NCBI GenBank assembly: GCA_025093985.1
Contig: JACAAK010000001.1
Span: 620,001 to 684,000 of the forward strand
DNA: 64,000 nucleotides
Reading direction: 5' to 3'
DNA from: Calvatia gigantea
Lineage: Eukaryota; Basidiomycota; Agaricomycetes; Agaricales; Lycoperdaceae
The notes under the pieces are model-generated. The model saw nothing but the letters and a program-made list of their open reading frames with translations, was not told where the DNA came from and did not search any database. The position numbers and the translations under genes were made by a program. Position 1 is the stretch's first letter. Each line of letters starts with the position of its first letter. This document shows, in pieces, positions 22,498 through 33,869 of this stretch.

Positions 22498-24083
22498 CTA
22501 TTTGCCCTGCTCGTCGATAGGTGTCATGATCCAGGGTTCCGGTGTAACGAACTGTGCCGCAGGAACACCGAGCTCGAAGAGCCGGGAGACAACATTCGAG
22601 AAGCTAAAAGAGGCAAACATTTGAGTGACTGGCAATAACACAGATTAATATGGAACGTACTCCCTAAACCAGAGGTCTTGGTCCTCAGCATAAGCCTTAA
22701 CCCACTTTTTGAAGCTCTTGTCCTGGGTGAGCACATAATCCGTACTGAAAAACCAGATCCGGGTCAGACACGGAATAGGGGGGTGTTCAATAGGCCATGG
22801 TACGCACGGCAACATCATGAGTGATTTAGTCTTCTTGTCCTCCAGCTGTTTGGGACCATCCCACTTCTTCCATACCCACTTTTCGTTTAAGAGAAGGTTG
22901 AAGAAGTCATTGGTTACGGTAGTCGGGGAGAAGGTCCACGGACCCTCAAATCCGGAGCTGAGGTCATCAATGATGAGATAAGGTGACGAGGATGTGAAAG
23001 AAGCGCCTACCGGTCATGATGGCAGCGCCCGAGAGCGTGGGCGCCTGAGAGCGCAACAATTTCTTGATCATTAAAACTGTGATGACGTCAGACTTGGTTC
23101 ATTCGAGCTCATCGGAAAACACATGCCCCATGCGGTAGAATATGGTCCTCAAATGGTCAGCACCCTGGGCCGCATCAGGGAGGCGACCATCAGGAGTGGC
23201 TTGAGCGGCGACACCGTCAATGCGGCCGGGACGCCAGGGAATTTTGGGTCCAGCCATTTCCTGAATTGACCTTCGTGTTAACGAACGGGAAAAAAAAAAG
23301 ACGGACCAACGTCAGACTAACCTGGATGGCACAAACGCCAGCAAGCGTCCACAGATCGCCGTAGGTAATCCAAGGGAACTCCTGCTTCACCTTCTCCATA
23401 AGGTCGCGAGCGACATTCAACCCAGCGTTGGCACCATGGCGGGACTCTGGTTCGAAACGCATAGTGGCATAGTTGCTAGAAATAAAATGCGGATTCGTAA
23501 GGAAAGGTCCCGCAACCAAAGGAAGCCACGCACCTTCCGCCCGTCTTCGAATCTTTATCATATGTGCCGGACGAGTGCCAAGCGAGGCGGAGAAGAACGG
23601 GGCCATACGAACCATCTATTAAAGTATTGTCGGAACACAAGCTGGAAGACAAAAAAAATCCCTTGGCGCACCATCATAGTCATCAGCGTCCTGGACCAAA
23701 TCGGCGATCCTGTTGTAAACCTAGTAGCGCACTGGTAAGCACTTGTACTGTAATGTGCACCAATGACAACCATGAACAACCTTTTGGTAGTCCTCCTTGG
23801 TAGGAACAAAGCCAGTAGCGGCCTTTGCAACCTGGGTAGCAGACTTGGCAGCGGTCTTGGCCTCCTTGCCAAAGTCAGACAGATAGTAGATGGCAAGACC
23901 GCCAGTGATGGCGACAGCGCCGATACCAGCATAAAGCGCGGTGTTGGACTTGGGTGGCGGAGGCGGAGCGGTTGAGAAGCGGCGGAAGTTGGGATGAGAC
24001 CGGGTCCCCCTCTGCACGAGGTTGGTGGAGAAGGCAGCCCTGCGGAAGGGTTGGGCGCGGCGGAAGAGTGAGGAGAAGGACAT
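22498..24083 (-). CDS. CCP1: Cytochrome c peroxidase, mitochondrial
   Basis: Multi-exon gene from ATG 24083 to the TAG at 22498-22500. The enzyme reduces H2O2 with electrons from cytochrome c in the intermembrane space. The N terminus is a mitochondrial presequence rich in Arg and Ser ([20 protein letters not shown]), followed by a hydrophobic sorting segment ([20 protein letters not shown]). Then come the distal haem pocket [14 protein letters not shown] (catalytic Arg, Trp, His), [25 protein letters not shown], the proximal His in [15 protein letters not shown], the radical-site Trp in GFEGPW, and MMLPSDY with the Asp that pairs with the proximal His. All key residues are present. Introns are short; the first cuts [12 protein letters not shown]. 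The C terminus is TPIDEQGK. Confidence 0.95.
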
Positions 24084-25736
24084 GGTGGTGGTCGTGAAGA
24101 AAGAGTGGATGTGTATGGAACAAACGTAACAAAGGATAGGCAGCGATAATTACTTTGGCCAAACAACCGTCCCAAAAATCTAGAATTTACCTGAGCGCTC
24201 CATATTTCTAGTCCCAAATTTAATTAATACATTTCAGTCCCATCATTCTCCGAGATCAGTACTTCAGCTTTATTCCGGTTAGCTTATCAAACTTGTCTTA
24301 TCATAAATCCCCGCCGTTCCAAACGGAAGATACGGGTTGACTCATCCCAGTCTCTTGTTGCCGGGAGCATTCGGTCCCCACTTACGCCTACCTACGCCTC
24401 TAATTTCGTGCATCATAATCCGCGTATACGCGACATAAATAGCCTCGGAGGCTTCCTTCGCTGCTTCTTGACAAACGGATCTGACATTCCGAAAGGGTGT
24501 GACCGCAGACCACCCTCTCGCATTCATTATATCCAACAATACATTTCACATTAAAAAAATATTACGTATCCAGTTCATTCTGTATTTCCCCACGGCCACC
24601 TGAGACGAGTTTCCGTCAGTAGATGGTGCCTTGCAGTGGGTAATATGTACGATTACTCCCTTCAAATTTCCTTGTCGTCTGTTTGCAAGTCAAACCTAAC
24701 ATAATCAGCAGCTTGCCCCTATCCTCTTTCCACTTCTGATATTTTGGGAAGTAAATTGGACTCTGCTCATACTCGATGCTGTGGTCTGCGCTGCAAAATC
24801 TTCACCCACAAGCTTTATCATGACGGGTACGGCGTCAGAGAGGCTGTGGTCCGAGTAACATGAGGCGACGCACGCCCAAAATAGCGCGTTTTGAACTGAT
24901 AACCGGCTTTAGCTGCACAGATTACACCGTTTTGATGGTTTCCTTGTTCCCGTGTTGACATATGGAGTGCTGATTTCCCTCATTGTTTTAAGTAGGTAGG
25001 TCGGCATCCGGAACAAGCACGCAAGATCCAAAAATGCGGAGATAACATGATGATCAACCTCCCTCTCGAGGTGGATAGTCGCGTCGCCATTCAACCCTTT
25101 AGCTACTCAGAATTTCTTATCTCCCGTACCCAGTCCGCAACATCTCCTTATTCTCGCGTTCCAATTTAGTTCTCTGAGAAAGCTCTTGGTGCGGCTTCCA
25201 AGTTTCGAGTCACGACCAGATATCGCGCCCTAGGCCCTAACATTACTCCAATCATCCAAAAGGAGGTTCGGTGCATCCCTTCCATTGAGGACCCAGGTGC
25301 GACGTTGTACAAAATTTCGATTCTATTAATAGATCATAAACCGAGGCCGACGAGACCTGTCGTTCACAAAAAGTAACCCCAAGTCGCTGGCACGAGTTAT
25401 TCACCCTGAGACGGGTTTTGTTCAAAACATCTGAGCGTATAGGAAAGGTCTTTGGTGGGTCGACACGGGACTCCCACCTAAGAGCCTTCATCCAGAAATG
25501 TCTATCAGGTATCTAAGAGGAATCTGGTACAAAAACACAATCATTTCACATTAATGCAAACAACCGATTGAGGGAAGAAGAGACGGGATATTAGACAGGA
25601 TGCCAAAAATATAAGGGAATCCATAGAATCCAGAGATAAACCGCAATAAATAGACGGAGGGGGGGACTAATGGGGAGAAAAAGGATGAGACACTCATCCT
25701 CAGCGCTGCGTGTGTGGATAAACTGCGACGTCTCTC
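24084..25736. other. Gene-poor region upstream of CCP1
   Basis: About 1.65 kb between the start of CCP1 and the 3' end of the arrestin gene, both minus strand. The CCP1 promoter must be near 24084-24300. Small minus-strand frames at 24342-24539, 24909-25094 and 25252-25491 have no recognisable motif and do not join. Confidence 0.4.
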
Positions 25737-28049
25737 CTACTGCGAAACTCTTTCTTCACTCTGACCATCACTCCCACCATCGCTGAGGCCTAAACTTGCA
25801 ATGCCCGTCGCCAAATCCGCATCAATCGACTGTGCCCTCTGCGCTCCCTCCCTCGAGGCTTCCTCGTACGATGGTAACCCCCGCATGCTTTCTAAAGGCG
25901 GTACACCACCTCCGATGAATCCTCTCGAGGCAATCGAATAATCCGGCACTTCTGTAAATGCTCGATGCAGAAGCTCTGCTCCATTTATATGATCTGGTAC
26001 AGCCGCAGTCACAGGGTGTGCCGAATTCTGCTCCTGCTGGTCAGCGTGTGCAGCGTGTGAGTTTTGACCACTGTAGGCGGGGTAATGGTGGCCATCGTGA
26101 TGCGGGTGGTGACTGTGCCGCGAGAACCGCGAATGGCCGAGGGCTAGTGAGGGGTTTTATCGTAGCACGGATGATATCGTGGAAACTTCGAGAGTGGCCA
26201 TGGCCATGATGCGCGACCCCGCCGTCCTGGTGGCCATGATGATGATGATGATGACGCGAACCATCGGGGCTTGGTGGTCGGCTGTTGTGTCGGCTGTGGG
26301 GCTGACTGCGGTTTCGACTCTGTGGTTGCGGGGAATCGTAAGAAGTGTGGTCGGGCGGTGTGTGGCTTTCGGGAGTGAAGGATTCACGTCGGAGAGGGGA
26401 ATCGGATAGTGAAAGCAACAACTCAGAGTTGAGCAGATTGAGAGTAGCAATACCCTCCGGTCCAGGCGCGTGAGGAAGGTGAGAGAGTGTGTGAGGTTCC
26501 AGAGGAGTTGAATACCCAGATCGTCCTCTCGATACGGGAAGTGGTTCCGCGAAATCATGCGGTGATTGTGGGCCGCTACTGACGCGGTTTAGCCAGGGGT
26601 TATTTACACGAACTGTTGCAGCATCAGGAAGAAACATGTTGGCTACTCGATCCCGAATATGGGCATCATAACTCGGCAACTCGCGATCTTCTTCCTCTTC
26701 AGGTGGCAACTCAGAAGAACCGAGAAGAAGCCTACGTGTGGCTGCAGAGAGTGAGCGAGCCTCTTCAAGGAGTCGGTGGTCGAGGACGTGGAGCGGAAGG
26801 GAACAACGTAGTTCTGAGCTATGGCCGTCCAGGTTGCGGATGATGATATTCCAGCGTACATGATGGCTGACAATAATAGGTTCCAGAGAATGAGTTGGGG
26901 CGACCGAGTAAGGAGGGATTCCGAGAGGGATTGTAATCACAACGTCATTATTATCTCCTGGACGTGGTTCTCCCAAGTCCACTGAAGAGGTGGAGGAACC
27001 AATGGGTGAAGGGTGAGAGGAGGATAAAGAGCGAAGGGGAGAAGATGCCCGAGTGGATGATCCTCGGGAAGAGGACGATGTCTCGCCGACAGTTGTTGCC
27101 GTGCTAGGCCCAGCGATAGCATTTTGGGACTGACTTGCACTGACCAGGCTGGCTGGCGAACAGGGTAGGTGAGGATCCACATATACAGGTTTTCCACCGA
27201 CAATGTCATGGCGAGCGGAAGCAACTGTGCGCGTATCTTCTCGAACACCACTTCGTGCGTGAATTTTAATGGTCTCCTGTATCGACGTCCTGACTCGGGT
27301 GACAAATACGCCTTTGGAAAGAGGAGAGAACTTTAGGATTGCAATCAGTTTGTCGCCGGCCGCCCAAGCCTTGTGAGGGAGGAGGATCGAATACATAATC
27401 TTGTCCGTCCACGTACTTTCAATTTCGAGCGTTTGCTGATATTCCAGAGCCTCATGACTGAAAGAACGGTCGATGTGCACGGGAGTGACGGCCTGAAGAT
27501 TGTAGTTCAATCCAGGACGAATTGCGATAGCGCGAAGTTTGTAATAAATGGATGTACTCCCGAAAACCCATGTCTCGAGAGAAGAGGGGAAGGACCCGTC
27601 AACTTGCAAATGAAAGGGAAAAATATGACGACCGGCTTTGACGGTGCGAACGTGTTTCTTGTCACCCTCTAGGAAAGACCACTCGTGATTGTAGATAACA
27701 TGAGTCACTAAAGATGTGTTTGAAGCCACGAGTCTGGCGAGATTGGGTATGCCTCAGAAACAATCAACGAAGCGAAACGGTACACTGACGATTCTGATGC
27801 AGAAACGGGTATCCGCGCCTTGCCTCGAAATTGAAGGGTGAGCTCTCTGAGAGGCATGTCCTCAGACAAATAGAGCACGAGGTGGCCGGACAGGCGTGAC
27901 GGTTCTGCATCTACTCCAGTACCCTTGAGTGTAATATGTTGCGTGTCAAGGATGATCTCTAAGTGCGAGCGCTGACTTTGGGTGGCCCATGTCTGGGTGA
28001 GACAAGTGCGAGAAGGAGTGGGCACGGGACGGAGGCAGCACCGCATCAT
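25737..28049 (-). CDS. Alpha-arrestin-like ubiquitin-ligase adaptor
   Basis: Gene from ATG 28049 to stop 25737, with at least two introns (near 27710-27770 and 26010-26060). The N-terminal arrestin domain shows the strand order HLEIILDTQHITLKGTGVD, RLSGHLVLYLSEDMPLREL, then VIYNHEWSFLEGD and AGRHIFPFHLQV, ending SIYYKLRAIAIRPG. The arrestin C domain follows with ESTWTDKIMYSILLPHKAW and VFVTRVRTSIQETIKIHA, then a Ser-rich insert and NDVVITIPLGIPPYSVAPT. The remainder is disordered and includes ELPSYDAH, a His tract (HHHHHHGHQD) and a C-terminal RGLPSYEEAS. The two LPSY motifs match LPxY/PPxY ligands of WW-domain HECT ligases, as in yeast ART proteins, which recruit Rsp5 to plasma-membrane transporters. 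The cargo is unknown. Upstream coding exons cannot be excluded. Confidence 0.85.
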
Positions 28050-29456
28050 GACCGTGGCCTATTTGAGGGTGGTTATCTGTCTGAACGGGGGACGAGGGCC
28101 TTGTTAAGGGACTCATAGGTGGCCTCCTAAAACAAGAAAAATGTCAGCACCCCAGCTTCTGTAGAATGGTTGCTGAATACGTGCCGGTCGAACTCAAATG
28201 TTCGTGAGGACGGAGAGCCTGAAAGCGGTAGTTCTTCCTCGAGATGGAACGTGTCCAAGAGCGGGAAGGGGAAGAAAGGAAAAGAAAAGGTTGATATAGA
28301 GTGAAAGGAGAACGGTTCGAAGGGGGAAACAGACGCATCGGTGGGATGTGAAAGGTGTCATCACCGTCAGCAACACAGATCAGACTGGATCTGGTTGATC
28401 ACCAGTCCACATCAATCTCTCGGACCCTACACCGCCGGCCCTAACAGGCCCTGACCGACGTTCGCTCCCACCCTCGCTGACTCATTACTCTTCCCGGCGG
28501 CAGGCTCTGTAGGAACCATCCTAAGCGAGCTCTGCAGTCATCATCATTCTAACATATCTCTCCCGATTTCATACCCGTAACCAAGCCCGACAACCGAGTC
28601 CAGATTGTTGGGTTGGTACACCAGCTCCATATTCATGGCTGCCAGGCTTCCGAGCATCCACAGAAGTCCTCGGACCAGGCGAGCCTGCTTTTGTCCAGCA
28701 AACAACATGTTTATCCATGAAATTGAAATCACCCATAAGCGATCTGTCTATTTTTAGTCACCGGGATTTCGGTAACTTGGGCCGTGATTGCCAATCTTGA
28801 TATCGCCGGACTCAGCCAACCTTGGATCCATTGCCAACGACAACAGAAATGGGGGACGATGTCTTTCCCTTTAAGAGTCAAACCCCAGAATGCAGGAAGC
28901 TGCTCATGATACGAGGTCTTCACCTAATTGTCCGTCCCATCTGCGAGTCCATTCTTCATCAAGACCCTATATCAACCTCCCCTGTCGGTGGGACAATCGA
29001 GCAGATGCAAAATCTCCTGTGATGTACTATGACTCATGAACTACTACATTTATCCCACTGCACATGTTCTTGGATCTGTGTCCTTGAATCATAGGCTAAA
29101 ACGACACACGACCGTCCCGAATCTTCCCGGTTGTTATTTCAGAGGCGCTGATGATATAAGGTTTCGCACTCAAAGTTTCAAACAATCCAAGGTCCTCACA
29201 TGCCTTCTTGTCAAATATACAAGCAGGTATCCCACCAACCGGGTGAACCTGGACGCGCTACTGTTACAGTATGTATCTAGTCTATCATGGTGCCAAGCCA
29301 AAAGCAGGGCAACGCATCTAAGATCAACAACTGTGAAAACATTTTATGGAAAGTGAAATATATTCTCACTCGTCCTTCCTACCCTTCATTTTTTTCTGTC
29401 GCCGGCCTACTGCATTCCATCACCGGCGCCTCTCATAACTCTGACGTTCTCAATAA
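28050..29456. other. Intergenic region upstream of the arrestin gene
   Basis: About 1.4 kb. The first 300 bp should carry the arrestin promoter and contain pyrimidine-rich tracts on the minus strand. Small minus-strand frames at 28544-28923 are weakly hydrophobic but have no family resemblance. No gene is supported. Confidence 0.4.
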
Positions 29457-29783
29457 CCACCCTTAGCCCTGATCCGTGTTAGTAAGTGGGAATCGAATCC
29501 TCTCAAATTTCCAATCGATATTGAGCCCCTGCTTCGTCGCGCAATCGCTGACAAACCGTTTAAATATCTGCCACCAGGGCAAGGGCAAGGGATAGAGCCA
29601 TTCGCAGGCGCTTCTACTGATAGCCATAAACCCATGGTGCTACATGACGCCCCTGCAGAATTTCTGCTATTCGGACATAGGCAGCGCATTTTCTTTTCAG
29701 GCAGAATGATCTTCAAGTGTCCAACCTTAAATCAATTCAATGATGTCAGTTCGGTCATCTATTTTGAGGGCAGCCGGACATAA
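29457..29783 (+). pseudogene. Unrecognised open frame without a start codon
   Basis: A 108-codon stop-to-stop frame ends at TAA 29783. Its first ATG is well inside (29634), so it looks like a 3' exon or a remnant. The product reads as globular protein: SNPLKFPIDIEPLLRRAIAD, KPFKYLPPGQGQG, then HDAPAEFLLFGHRQRIFFSG and RMIFKCPTLNQFND. A possible 3' splice acceptor (GTGTTAG) lies at 29482. No upstream exon was found, and the family is not recognised. Confidence 0.3.
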
Positions 29784-30405
29784 CGACAACCAACCGAAAC
29801 CACACAACCGATGCCCAACACGATTTTCGCTCAAGTTGTTCCGTTCAGCCAGCTTATCGTCTTTTCGACCGAGCAACAAGTTTTCTGGGTTGCCTGTGGA
29901 TCTTATCTTATCAAGATGTCCATGGAGTATCCCCCCTGCCATCTTCCGTCCATCAGCTTCATCTTCTTGGTTATCAGACATGATCCTGTGTACTTGCGCC
30001 GTTGGCAGGACCACGATAGGTAACAACAAATTACACCTTGAATATAATAAAGGTCGAGAGTAAAGCACAACGGAGTGCACAAGAAATCGGGTGAAATATG
30101 GAAACGGTATGTATTATTTGGGCGTGGAGTGAGGATGGTGTGGAGGGTGATATGAGGCAGTAAAGATCGGACGTCAACATTTGACAGAAACTGCCACGAT
30201 AAACGAAAGCAGGGTAGGGGGTAATACAGTATACTAACCAAGAGCTAAAAGACAAGGGTACAAAGGAATGTCGGAGGAAGTCAAGTTCATGGAACGAAAG
30301 GGAGGTGGGGAATAAGGGGGAAAGCAAACAAGCAGTATATAAAATGCCACTTTCGTGTCATCGGAGTGTCAATCGTCATTCCGGAGCTCCTAGAAGCGAT
30401 GCATT
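29784..30405. other. Intergenic region downstream of the RGG-box gene
   Basis: About 620 bp holding the 3' UTR of the minus-strand RGG gene. Overlapping short frames on both strands (29740-30327) are judged to be chance. Confidence 0.4.
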
Positions 30406-32622
30406 TTATGCGGCAGCCGGAGCTGGAGAGGCAGGTGCAGCGGCAGCAGCAGCAGCACCTGAAGGAGCACCCTCCCTAGGCGGCCCACCTCTGTAATCAC
30501 CCCTACTACGTCCCCTTCCTCCGCCACGACGCTCACCATCTCCTCGATAACCGCCCCGTCCTTCTCCACGGTATTCACCATCCCCCCGATAGCCACCCCG
30601 TCCTTCTCCACGGTATTCACCATCCCCCCGATAGCCGCCCCGTCCTTCTCCACGATATTCGCCATCCCCTCGGTAACCGCTTCGTCCTTCTCCACGGTAT
30701 TCACCACGTCCACGGAATCCTGAGTGGAAGAGATCATCAGCACTTGTACAAATAAAATAGAGAAAAAGCGGACCTCCACGACCTCCCCGATCGCCACCCC
30801 GATACCCTCCCCTGAATCCACGTTCACCACCAGGTCCACCACCCCTCTCACCATGCCCACGATACCCGCCGCGGAATACACCCCGGCCACGTCTGTCATC
30901 AGGTCCACCACGGAATCCACGTCCACGATGATGTCCTCTTCCACCTGCTGGTTGGAATCCGTCGTCTGCCCGAGCTTGTGGTGGTGTAGGTGGGGAAGCA
31001 GCATCACCGTCCACAGCAGTGAGTTGCTCTTGTTCCTGCTGTTGTGCTGGTTGGGTGTCTGCAGGAGTTGCGGAGCCTGATGTCCCGAATTCAGCGTGGA
31101 GGCCTGCAATGGAAGGGAGTTCGGCGTTTTCTTCTGCGGCCCAGTCAATCGTTCCAGGATGCCTGTTGTAAGAACAAAGAATCAAGTTAGGAGGAGATAT
31201 ACCAGAAAGGAGAGGCCGAGAGGGCATACGTCTGCGGCAACTGGGACGGAACCTTCATCCGCATGACCGTTCACAGGTGCTTGTTCAGGTTCGGATTCCT
31301 GATCCCCTTCAACAGGAACATGCTCTTGAGGGTTGACAATTTCCTGTGGAACATCTGCGGGTGTCTCATCGAATGGGCCTTCGAGCTCACTATCTTGCAT
31401 AAACCGGAAGCTGTTGGAAGCCGCGATGGGTCCTGGAACTCCAGTGGTAATGTTAACAGGTGCCTCAGACTCCGAAGGGCCAGTAATGGAAGCGGTAGAT
31501 GGGACCTCATCCGTCATGTTTGTTGTAACTGCAGGTTCCTGCTCTTCTTCAGGTTCTGGGGTAGGCTCACGAGGAGGGTTAAGAGCCGCCGTTGTAATTT
31601 CGATCAAACGCGAATCTGATGGGGATAACAAGCCAAGTGTCAGAAAAGGGTGATTGCGTCGTGCGATTGATATCAGATTTGGCCAAAATGGACATACAGG
31701 GTACACCATCTAAGTCGCCTTCACTGTCTGAGAGAAGGAAACCAGAAATGACGGCTTGTTTGCGATCGCCATCTTCGCCGAGAAGAGCGTCGGCAGCAGC
31801 GTAGATTGCGGTGGCTTCTGTGCCTTGCATTGAGAGAGCTGATGTGTCAATTTCGCCGTTGGCTAAGGAAGAGCGGAATCGGAGAAGGTTGAGGATATCA
31901 CCGGTTTTAGAGAGGATGGTAGACTGAAGTGGAGTGTTAATGACAAGGCGGAGAAGAAACGCGAAAAAATAATTACCTGGGCAGCGGCGACAGCAGTTTG
32001 GATACGTGCTTTCTCAGCCTTTTCAACTTCGGCGCGTTTGGCAGCCAACTCATGCGCCAACTCGGCTTCATGGACCTAGTAGTGTAAGTCAGGAAATAGT
32101 ATTTGGGGAAAGTAATAGATTTACCTCGATGGCTTTCTTGACCTCCCCCAACTCTTTTTGAACTGCCTCGAGTGTGGGAAGGGTCTTGAGAGTGCGTTTC
32201 TGGTCATCGTTAAGCTTCTCAGCATCCATCGCGGCATAACCAGTAATACGCGTCTACGGAACACGAGAGTGAGTGGAAGATCCGAAGAAAAGTTGATGAC
32301 GCACAATTTTCTTGTTGGTGGCCTTGAAACGTTTGGTGACGAGTTCAACAATGGGGCTGTTTTTGAGAAGAGAATCCTCTTCCAAAATGCTTGGAGCCCG
32401 AGAGTCATGAGCCACGAGCTCAGGAGCGAGTGCACCCTGTTGGAGCTCCGCAGGCTCTGGGGCCTTTTCAATCAAGGCGGCGACAGTGACATCGGGGACG
32501 ACGTGGTTGTCCTCTGGGCTGTCGGACTTGGCCTTTGCCTTGCGTCTCTTCTTTTGTGTTTTTGAGAGGGGAAGTGGGGGCGGAGCGCCGGGGACGATAC
32601 GTTGAGCGACTGGTTCTGGCAT
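30406..32622 (-). CDS. RGG-box RNA-binding protein (weakly caprin-like)
   Basis: Multi-exon gene from ATG 32622 (MPEPVAQRIVPGAPPPLPLS) to TAA 30406. A Lys/Arg-rich nuclear-type segment (KTQKKRRKAKAKS) is followed by a helical region with coiled coil (RTLKTLPTLEAVQKELGEVK, then HELAAKRAEVEKAEKARIQ), an acidic Glu/Pro-rich linker with NSFRFMQDSELEGPFD, then HPGTIDWAAEENAELPSIAG and a long RGG domain. The RGG part has perfect 14-residue repeats (GEYRGEGRGGYRGD) and ends in poly-Ala/Pro. A helical N-terminal region, an F-M-Q-D-S-x-L element and a C-terminal RGG domain recall animal caprin proteins of mRNA granules; this is an analogy I cannot verify. A stop-free intron in the RGG region near 30723-30770 probably needs removal. 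The start is set by its position 95 bp from the divergent BTB gene. Confidence 0.75.
30540..30712 (-). repeat. 42-bp coding minisatellite in the RGG domain
   Basis: About four tandem copies of a 42-nt unit, each encoding GEYRGEGRGGYRGD, differing at few positions. On the plus strand the unit is recognisable by GTCCTTCTCCACGGTATTCA repeated at 42-nt spacing. The period is a multiple of three, so copy-number change would keep the frame. Confidence 0.9.
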
Positions 32623-32717
32623 GTTGAATACTGAGTGTTTGTGGAGGATTAAACGCGCAGTCAGCAAGGGGGCAGAAAAGTGCTTGAAGGAGTTCCCACG
32701 CCTATGATCTTCTCTTG
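32623..32717. promoter_or_regulatory. 95-bp divergent promoter region
   Basis: Only 95 bp separate the start codons of the RGG-box gene (-) and the BTB gene (+), so both promoters and both 5' leaders must lie here or overlap the genes. No TATA box is visible. If the BTB gene has an upstream coding exon, the distance would be even smaller. Confidence 0.55.
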
Positions 32718-33743
32718 ATGGTTTTACATCCTCTTAGCTTTTCAGACGGGAACACGGCCCTTGTATCTGCAGATACTGTCTTCATCGTCCATCGCGGGGT
32801 TCTGGCAAGGCACTCACAGGTTCTAGGAGATGCGATCAGCACGTCGAACTCAGCGGACCAGATCAACGGTTGCCCGGTTCTCCACCTCGACGAGAAACCG
32901 AATGACCTCGCCCACTTCCTCCTTGCGGTCTACGATGGCGTGTAGGTCAGCCAACTTGGGGATTCACCATTGTTAACTCATTATAGTTCGAATCTCAAAC
33001 ATGATCCCTCTGACTTTGAGACCGTCTCGGCCATCCTCCGACTTGCAACAAAGTACGAAGCTCACAAGATCCGTGAAGACGTTCTCCGGGGAATGACTCT
33101 GGTCTGGCCAAAAACTCTCGCCGAATGGGAAGCTCGTGAAGTTTCAGCATTACACTTGAATGGTCTCTACGAACCTCGGCTCACTTATCCACACCCCATC
33201 CTCGTTATCAACCTCGCGCGTGAAACCAAAGCTCTCGAGCTCTTGCCTTCTGCATTCTACGATCTCTCTCGTCGTTCTCCAAGCTACATCGCCTCCGGAT
33301 ACACCTGCCAGCGCACCTCGGTCCTCCACACCCTTTCCCCGGATGATCTCATGAATGTCCTCAAAGGCAAACAACATGCGTCTCGCTTTCTGTCCAATTT
33401 CATTGTCAATGAACTTGAAGGTCGAATACCCCCTCCTACGTGTATATACACTGCGGAACAAGATCCTGCCAGGAAGCGAACCTGTCAATCCGCATTTGAA
33501 GCTATCACTCTCGAAATCCTTAAAGACGTCAGTGGACTTATAAGTCACCGGAGCTCGGATCCTTTGTTCGCTATCACCGATGCCGAGTCGATGCTGGCTA
33601 GAGAAGGGATCGTATCCCCGATGACTGGCGCCCCACTCAAGGCTTGTGAACACTGTCGTATTGCGTTTGCTATTGATGTGGGTACAGCTCGTGAAGAACT
33701 CTGGAACAAGCTGCCTTATTGGTTTGGTGTCGATGTCCCCTAA
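32718..33743 (+). CDS. BTB/POZ-domain protein
   Basis: Two exons (32718-32941 and 32987-33743) give 326 residues. The N-terminal BTB fold is visible as FSDGNTALVSADTVFIVHRG, then VLARHSQVLGDAIS, VLHLDEKPNDLAHFLLAVYD and, after the intron, DFETVSAILRLATKYEAHKI, the classic helix that ends the BTB core. The remainder is helical (ELLPSAFYDLSRRSPSYIA) with a Cys/His pair late in the protein (CEHCRIAF). Large families of such BTB-only proteins occur in mushrooms; BTB domains dimerise and many serve as Cullin-3 adaptors, but no known substrate domain follows, so the role is open. The ATG at 32718 is the only one close to the BTB fold. The stop is 126 bp before the SPO11 start. Confidence 0.85.
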
Positions 33744-33869
33744 CTGGTCTGTTTGAAGCAAACATTCAAGGAAACTTTTGCCATCAGTACTTTCTTATTT
33801 TGTAACAGTGTATATTGGCCTAATGGAGCCTTGTCACGCGACACTTTTGACTTTGAACTATCACTACTT

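Noticed and set aside
29480..29520. GGATTCGATTCC on the minus strand resembling a tRNA T-arm
   Set aside because: Only a 3-bp stem forms and no cloverleaf is possible; the sequence lies within the orphan open frame.
30390..31148. A 252-codon overlapping frame in the RGG region
   Set aside because: It is the same repeat read in another frame (Val/Asp-rich), while the RGG frame joins the rest of the gene through splice sites.
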